Source: UBA11164 sp002420085
GTDB taxonomy: Bacteria; Pseudomonadota; Gammaproteobacteria; Xanthomonadales; Xanthomonadaceae
DNA: 9,564 nucleotides
Direction of reading: 5' to 3'
Assembly (NCBI GenBank): GCA_031976395.1
Contig: DALYLJ010000128.1
Span: 1 to 9,564 of the forward strand
Shown: positions 6,924 through 9,564 of the stretch, piece by piece
Position numbering within the stretch: position 1 is the stretch's first letter
Layout: each line of letters opens with the position of its first letter
Notes under the pieces: generated by a model
The model's input: only the letters and a program-made list of their open reading frames with translations
The model's database searches: none
What the model was told of the DNA's origin: nothing
Translations under genes and position numbers: made by a program

Positions 6924-7856
6924 TCACGGGTTGAAGGGTGAGGCGTCGACGAAGGTCCACGCGAGAGGCAGATTCAATGGCGAAACGAACCACTGGCGCG
7001 GGCGGAACTCCCACCATCGACCGGTGCCACCGGTATCCGGGTCGGCTGCACCGGCCGCCAGATCGAGCCGAACGTCGCCGGTCATCTGTAGCTGGCGGTT
7101 GCCATCGAAATCGATGAAGCTCAGGCCGGCGCGCGGATTGACGGCGAAATTGCCGAGCGTGTTGAACATGCTGTTGCCGGGGTAGTCGGGTATCCGCAAC
7201 ACCCCAGCCTGATGCCGGACGAAGCCCGGCCTGCCGCCCCGATGCGAGACATCGGCCGAACCATCGGAATGGGCGCTGGCCACGAAGAAGGTATCGGCGG
7301 TGGTGATCCATTCGACCAGCGCCTCGGTCAGGGCCTGACCGCTGTCGATGGTCGCATCGGCCGGCGCAGCATCGCTCGCCGACGCGGCGACCCGTTCCAC
7401 CGGCTGACGGCGCTGGATGTATTTCGGACAGAGCGGATTGGCCTGATCGATCGCGATGACCCACTCGTCGGCGCCAGGGTGGCTGCACCGGCCGTTGACC
7501 CGCAGCCGGCGGCGGGTGGCCAGTTCGATGAACAACAGGCCGAGCGGATCGCCTTCGCGCAGCATGGCCAGCGGCGGTGTCCGGGCGAATACGCCCAAGC
7601 GATCATCAATGCGCAGATGCAGGGTCTGCCGCGCCTCATCGGTTCGGGCGAAACCCGGCTCGCCGCAGACCAGCAGCGCCCAGAGGTCGCCATCGGCCGC
7701 CGCACCGCCCAGCAGGCAGTAGCGTTGCTGGGTCAGGAATACCTTGGCCGCCGCCGGGATCCGGTCGGCGATCATCTGACCATTGATCAGTGCGATGTCG
7801 CGCTCACCGGTCTGTTCCTGGATGGCTCGCTCGCCGTCATGGAAGGGATCGCGCAT
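6924..7856 (-). CDS. PNP-oxidase-like split-barrel flavoprotein (predicted flavin-nucleotide-binding)
   Basis: The product has 310 residues and looks like the long form of the pyridoxamine 5'-phosphate oxidase-like family. The N-terminal part begins PFHDGERAIQEQTGERD. It has a first barrel-like half to about residue 123 (GLLFIELATRRRLRVNGR) and a NPLCPKYIQRR motif at 140-150. The second half at about 176-300 has the family signatures DTFFVASAHSDGSADVSHRGG, DYPGNSMFNTLGNF and GLSFIDFDGNRQLQMTGD. The matching GL-FI-(E/D) strands suggest an internal duplication. Members bind flavin; the physiological reaction of this branch is not established, so it should not be called a vitamin B6 enzyme. The ATG at 7854-7856 has an excellent ribosome binding site, AGGAGG at 7862-7867, 5 nt away. 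The next gene, an iron-sulfur reductase, starts 10 nt after its stop, consistent with electron delivery to this flavoprotein (inference). Confidence 0.88.
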   Translation of the reverse strand: MRDPFHDGERAIQEQTGERDIALINGQMIADRIPAAAKVFLTQQRYCLLGGAAADGDLWALLVCGEPGFARTDEARQTLHLRIDDRLGVFARTPPLAMLREGDPLGLLFIELATRRRLRVNGRCSHPGADEWVIAIDQANPLCPKYIQRRQPVERVAASASDAAPADATIDSGQALTEALVEWITTADTFFVASAHSDGSADVSHRGGRPGFVRHQAGVLRIPDYPGNSMFNTLGNFAVNPRAGLSFIDFDGNRQLQMTGDVRLDLAAGAADPDTGGTGRWWEFRPRQWFVSPLNLPLAWTFVDASPFNP

Positions 7857-7861
7857 GTCTG

Positions 7862-7867
7862 CCTCCT
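7862..7867 (-). promoter_or_regulatory. Strong ribosome binding site of the split-barrel flavoprotein gene
   Basis: AGGAGG on the minus strand lies 5 nt before the ATG at 7854-7856. It is one of the two best Shine-Dalgarno sequences in the window and fixes this start. It also indicates independent translation after the long spacer from the DsrE gene. Confidence 0.85.
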
Positions 7868-7895
7868 GGAGAGCCTGGCCGTCGATCGAAGGTGT

Positions 7896-8039
7896 CTCGC
7901 CTGACTCTGGCGAGCGGCTTTCATGTGAACTGACGGATCGATCGCACGCGATCGATCCGTCATGCAGCCGTCCCTGGCTGCGGCCGGCCGACGGTCATCG
8001 AACCGCCTGCCGGATCAGCGACGGCCGACCGGACGTCGC
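7896..8039 (-). other. Hairpin-rich intercistronic region between the DsrE gene and the flavoprotein gene
   Basis: The 206-nt spacer (7857-8062) contains four inverted repeats: CTCGCC/GGCGAG with a 7-nt loop (7896-7914), a 14-bp perfect stem with a 4-nt loop (7931-7962), GCAGCC/GGCTGC with a 6-nt loop (7964-7981), and GCGACG/CGTCGC with a 10-nt loop (8018-8039). The second and third are only 1 nt apart. A 10-bp palindrome CGGCCGGCCG (7981-7990) lies beside them. No coding frame with a domain and no convincing promoter were found. The region may be an attenuator, a processing or stability element, or a tail-less terminator. Confidence 0.6.
7931..7962. terminator. 14-bp perfect stem-loop (TGACGGATCGATCG arms), possible terminator or attenuator
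   Basis: The two 14-bp arms (7931-7944, 7949-7962) are exact reverse complements with loop CACG. This is the longest RNA-type hairpin in the window apart from the TetR operator. It lies 100 nt after the DsrE stop and 74 nt before the flavoprotein start. No T-run follows on either strand, which argues against a classical intrinsic terminator. The arms are built from GATCGATCG, so a protein-binding dyad is also possible. Confidence 0.45.
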
Positions 8040-8062
8040 CAATGGCCGGTCCCGATGCCGGC

Positions 8063-8440
8063 TCAGAACGTGACCAGGCGGTAGCCCTCGTCGAGGTAGC
8101 GCGACAGGTCGATGATGCCGGCGGTGCCCGGAATCTCCTTTTCACGCACCAGCGACAAGCCGGTCGCCTTCACGTCGGCGGTGGCGCCAAACACATCGGC
8201 GCAACCACCACAGACACCGACGATGGTGTCCTTGACCGCCTGGTACAGGCCATGGGCCGGATGCTCGGGCTTGACGATCTCGCTGGCCCAGCGCACGCCG
8301 GCACCCTGGAAGATCAGCGCGACCTCCTGGCCTTTCTCCTTCAGTTCGTAGGCAACGAACATCGCGTTGAACAGGCGACCGAGGGCCTCCTCGGAACCGG
8401 CCTTCGGGTCGGAAAAGATGACGATGGCAGTCTTGGACAT
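8063..8440 (-). CDS. DsrE/DsrF-like family protein with CGGC motif
   Basis: The product has 125 residues, a usual length for a single-domain DsrE-family protein. It begins with the strand SKTAIVIFSDP, followed by helix EEALGRLFNAMFVAYELKEKG, then strand VALIFQGAGV and RWASEI, as in this family. Cys77 and Cys80 form VCGGCADVFGA, placed like the conserved cysteine pair of soluble DsrE-like proteins. DsrE relatives carry sulfur as persulfide or act in thiol chemistry in the cytoplasm. The presence of both cysteines supports a redox or sulfur-transfer role, but no dsr or tus operon partners are nearby. The start ATG (8438-8440) has AAGGAG at 8448-8453, 7 nt upstream. It is the first gene behind a strong promoter with an operator at the start point, divergent to a TetR gene, so probably an inducible stress protein. 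Confidence 0.9.
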   Translation of the reverse strand: MSKTAIVIFSDPKAGSEEALGRLFNAMFVAYELKEKGQEVALIFQGAGVRWASEIVKPEHPAHGLYQAVKDTIVGVCGGCADVFGATADVKATGLSLVREKEIPGTAGIIDLSRYLDEGYRLVTF

Positions 8441-8487
8441 GGTGATGCTCCTTGGTTTGGGATGTGGATTCAGGCATTCGGCTTATT

Positions 8488-8503
8488 TACCGAACGGTCG
8501 GTA
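8488..8503. promoter_or_regulatory. TetR-type operator at the DsrE promoter
   Basis: TACCGA-N4-TCGGTA is a perfect 6-N4-6 dyad that covers the predicted transcription start of the DsrE gene. A bound repressor would block the promoter. The divergently encoded TetR regulator at 8825 is the obvious candidate. A related copy precedes that regulator's own gene (8774-8789). Confidence 0.72.
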
Positions 8504-8531
8504 CAATATGGGCGATGAACCGTGTTGTCAA
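8503..8531 (-). promoter_or_regulatory. Sigma-70 promoter of the DsrE-family gene
   Basis: Read on the minus strand, a perfect -35 TTGACA (8526-8531) is followed by a 17-bp spacer (8509-8525) and a -10 TATTGT (8503-8508; four of six bases match TATAAT). The predicted start point is near 8496, giving a leader of about 55 nt before the ATG. This is the clearest promoter in the window. The TetR-type operator at 8488-8503 begins at the last base of the -10. Confidence 0.8.
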
Positions 8532-8586
8532 GCGAGCGATGACAGGATCACGACAGCGGATGCGCCAGGATGGCGTCTGGCAAGGC

Positions 8587-8652
8587 CGAATTTGGCCGTC
8601 CGGTCGCCTGAAATGGGTGGCCGGAGCGCTTGAAATGGGTGTCCGGAGCCCT
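8587..8652. repeat. 22-bp tandem repeats, mobile-element-end-like
   Basis: Two adjacent 22-bp units (8609-8630, 8631-8652) share 20 of 22 bases around TGAAATGGGT and CCGGAGC. A third, more diverged unit with a one-base shift precedes them (8587-8608, with GTCCGG). Repeats of the form GAATGGGTG(G/T)CCGG are recalled from the ends of some insertion sequences, perhaps of the IS21 type, but no transposase is present. It may be a remnant end or a solo repeat. Confidence 0.5.
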
Positions 8653-8773
8653 ACGGACCCCTGCCCGCTCGGAAGCAGGTGCCAGAACTCCCCGTCAGAA
8701 CTCGCCGCCGAACTCCGACGACCGGCTCACGGCGTGCCGCAACCACGATTCGACCGGGGTGTCTCGCGAATAT

Positions 8774-8789
8774 TACCGTTCGTTCCGTA
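8774..8789. promoter_or_regulatory. Second, diverged operator copy upstream of the divergent TetR gene
   Basis: TACCGTTCGTTCCGTA matches the DsrE-promoter operator, read in that gene's orientation, at 13 of 16 positions. It overlaps TATTAC (8771-8776), a possible -10 for the TetR gene, in nearly the same arrangement as at the DsrE promoter. A 12-bp perfect palindrome, GTAACATGTTAC (8787-8798), overlaps its right edge. Autoregulation is the likely purpose. No good -35 was found. Confidence 0.55.
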
Positions 8790-8812
8790 ACATGTTACAG
8801 TCAGCTCACCGA

Positions 8813-8818
8813 AGGAGG
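8813..8818 (+). promoter_or_regulatory. Ribosome binding site of the second TetR gene
   Basis: AGGAGG lies 6 nt before the ATG at 8825-8827. It fixes this start against longer in-frame extensions reaching back to 8630. Confidence 0.85.
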
Positions 8819-8824
8819 ACCGTC

Positions 8825-9427
8825 ATGGCGCGACCCGCGAAAGTTGAAGACTCGGTGCTGCACACGAAACTGAGCGATGTGTTCCGCGAGGTCGGCTACG
8901 AGGGTGCGACCCTGGCCATGCTCTCGGCGGCAACCGGCCTCAAGAAGGCCAGCCTCTATCATCGCTTTCCTGGCGGCAAGGAGCAGATGGCCAGCGAAGT
9001 CATGGCTGGCGCCGAGACCTGGCTGATCGAGCACATCCTGACACCGCTCGGATCCAAGGCCACGCCGGCTGCTCGGATCGCCACCATGATCCGCAACCTC
9101 GACACGTTCTACTGCGGCGGCAAGAAAGCCTGCCTGCTGAACATGCTGTCCTCGCCGAGTGCGGACCGTGGGCCATTCGCGAACATGATCAAGAACGCCT
9201 TCGAGGTCTGGATCGGAGCGCTGTCGAGGGCGCTGGTCGATGCCGAATTCGACCGGGACACGGCCCATTTCCGCGCCGAGCGGGCGATCGCACTGCTGCA
9301 GGGCAGTCTGGTCGTCGCACGCGGCATGGCGACCACCACGCCCTTCCAGAATTGCCTGGCCAGTCTGGAACACGAACTGCTGGCACCGCCGCCGTCACTG
9401 CCGTCCGCCGTCGCAACCCACGTCTGA
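8825..9427 (+). CDS. TetR/AcrR-family regulator divergent from the DsrE-flavoprotein-reductase operon
   Basis: The product has 200 residues. The DNA-binding domain covers about 8-55: first helix SVLHTKLSDVFREVGYEG, then helix-turn-helix ATLAMLSAATGLKKASLYHRFPGGKE, with the family's typical SLYHRFPGGKE end. The C-terminal ligand domain contains CGGKKACLLNMLSS at 97-110, similar in style to the LmrA/YxaF-type C-terminal domain. Cys97 and Cys103 lie close together and Cys177 is further on, so a thiol-reactive signal is possible but unproven. The open frame extends further upstream, but the strong AGGAGG and the usual family start at MARPAKVED support the ATG at 8825. It is the only gene on the plus strand, divergent from the DsrE gene across a region with two related operator-like sites, and is most simply a repressor of both promoters. 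Confidence 0.92.
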   Translation: MARPAKVEDSVLHTKLSDVFREVGYEGATLAMLSAATGLKKASLYHRFPGGKEQMASEVMAGAETWLIEHILTPLGSKATPAARIATMIRNLDTFYCGGKKACLLNMLSSPSADRGPFANMIKNAFEVWIGALSRALVDAEFDRDTAHFRAERAIALLQGSLVVARGMATTTPFQNCLASLEHELLAPPPSLPSAVATHV

Positions 9428-9451
9428 ACCGGCCAGCGTCAGAACGGCCAG
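9421..9451. repeat. Short tandem repeat across the TetR stop codon
   Basis: CGTCTGAACCGGCCAG (9421-9436) is followed at once by CGTCAGAACGGCCAG (9437-9451), differing by one base and one deletion. The first unit includes the TGA stop. This is probably a small local duplication at the gene end with no clear role. Confidence 0.5.
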
Positions 9452-9564
9452 ATCTGAGTGAGCCTGCCAGAACCGGTGGCTTGCGAGCCCTTCACCACGA
9501 CCTGCCTCAATCGCGGACTCATCGCGGATCAGTGTGGGTCAAGGTGGGTGTTTTCGGGTTGTGC

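Larger units (their letters stand above)
8441..8824. other. Divergent control region between the DsrE and second TetR genes
   Basis: These 384 bp contain the DsrE promoter and operator on the left and the TetR operator, palindrome and ribosome binding site on the right. Between them are about 220 bp (8540-8760) with 22-bp tandem repeats and three GAACTC copies at 8685, 8698 and 8710. Open frames run through it on the plus strand but cross both operators and show no domain, so no gene is called. The middle part looks like an insertion relic. Confidence 0.6.

Noticed and set aside
5681..6934. 417-codon plus-strand open frame
   Set aside because: It is antisense to the reductase gene, has no recognisable domain, and reflects the high GC content; the opposite strand encodes intact flavin, NAD and iron-sulfur motifs.
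6924..7856. Annotation as a true pyridoxamine 5'-phosphate oxidase (vitamin B6 synthesis)
   Set aside because: The length, duplicated barrel and DYPGNSMFNTLGN/CPKYIQRR motifs fit the wider PNP-oxidase-like flavoproteins, not the roughly 220-residue PdxH enzyme.
8063..8440. Assignment to the dissimilatory sulfite reductase (dsr) pathway
   Set aside because: Only a single DsrE-like gene is present, with no DsrF, DsrH, TusA or Dsr subunits, so a pathway call is not supported.
8452..8790. 112-codon plus-strand frame in the divergent spacer
   Set aside because: It runs through the DsrE promoter, both operators and the 22-bp repeats, has no good ribosome binding site and no domain.
8630..8824. 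N-terminal extension of the second TetR gene
   Set aside because: The strong AGGAGG at 8813-8818 and the usual family start support the ATG at 8825; the extension covers the operator copy.
9439..9522. 28-codon minus-strand open frame at the right end
   Set aside because: It is short, lacks a Shine-Dalgarno sequence and any recognisable motif. The rest of 9428-9564 shows only weak repeats such as ATCGCGGA twice.
1..9564. CRISPR array, tRNA, rRNA or phage/defence cassette
   Set aside because: No regularly spaced long repeats, no cloverleaf candidates and no nuclease, integrase or defence-type proteins were found on either strand.

Overview
The window is GC-rich and densely coded, with TetR-family regulators, a TonB-dependent receptor, a MacB-like ABC exporter and a DsrE-family protein. 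This suits a high-GC proteobacterium, most likely a gammaproteobacterium; this is an inference from gene content and composition, and no rRNA or other taxonomic marker is present. Words built on GATC/CGATCG are frequent throughout.

Layout, left to right. (1) 1-423, minus: N-terminal 141 residues of a TonB-dependent outer-membrane receptor running off the left edge, with a Fur-box-like dyad upstream at 572-590, so probably iron-regulated. (2) 704-5601, minus: a tight four-gene operon read as TetR regulator, ABC ATPase, large FtsX/MacB-like permease and HlyD-type membrane-fusion protein. It is a complete inner-membrane exporter module without its own outer-membrane channel. The TetR start codon lies inside an 18-bp perfect inverted repeat made of two TTGGTA-N4-TACCAA palindromes whose centres are 21 bp apart, a strong candidate double operator. 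(3) 5602-5995: non-coding, with three tandem 14-bp repeats and a REP-like stem-loop. (4) 5996-8440, minus: DsrE-family protein with a CGGC motif, then a 206-nt hairpin-rich intercistronic stretch, then a PNP-oxidase-like split-barrel flavoprotein and, 10 nt further, a phthalate-dioxygenase-reductase-type FMN/NAD/[2Fe-2S] oxidoreductase. (5) 8441-8824: divergent control region with a near-consensus sigma-70 promoter for the DsrE gene, two related 16-bp operator-like sites (13 of 16 identical) and 22-bp tandem repeats. (6) 8825-9427, plus: a second TetR-family regulator. (7) 9428-9564: non-coding as far as can be seen.

How the parts may work together. Both halves are probably TetR-gated responses to small molecules: one exports a compound through an ABC/HlyD pump, the other induces redox proteins (DsrE-like sulfur/thiol protein, flavoprotein and its probable NAD(P)H-dependent partner). 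The most interesting parts are the nested operator on the TetR start codon and the TetR/DsrE/flavoprotein/reductase locus with matched operators at two divergent promoters. Substrates and inducers cannot be read from the sequence.
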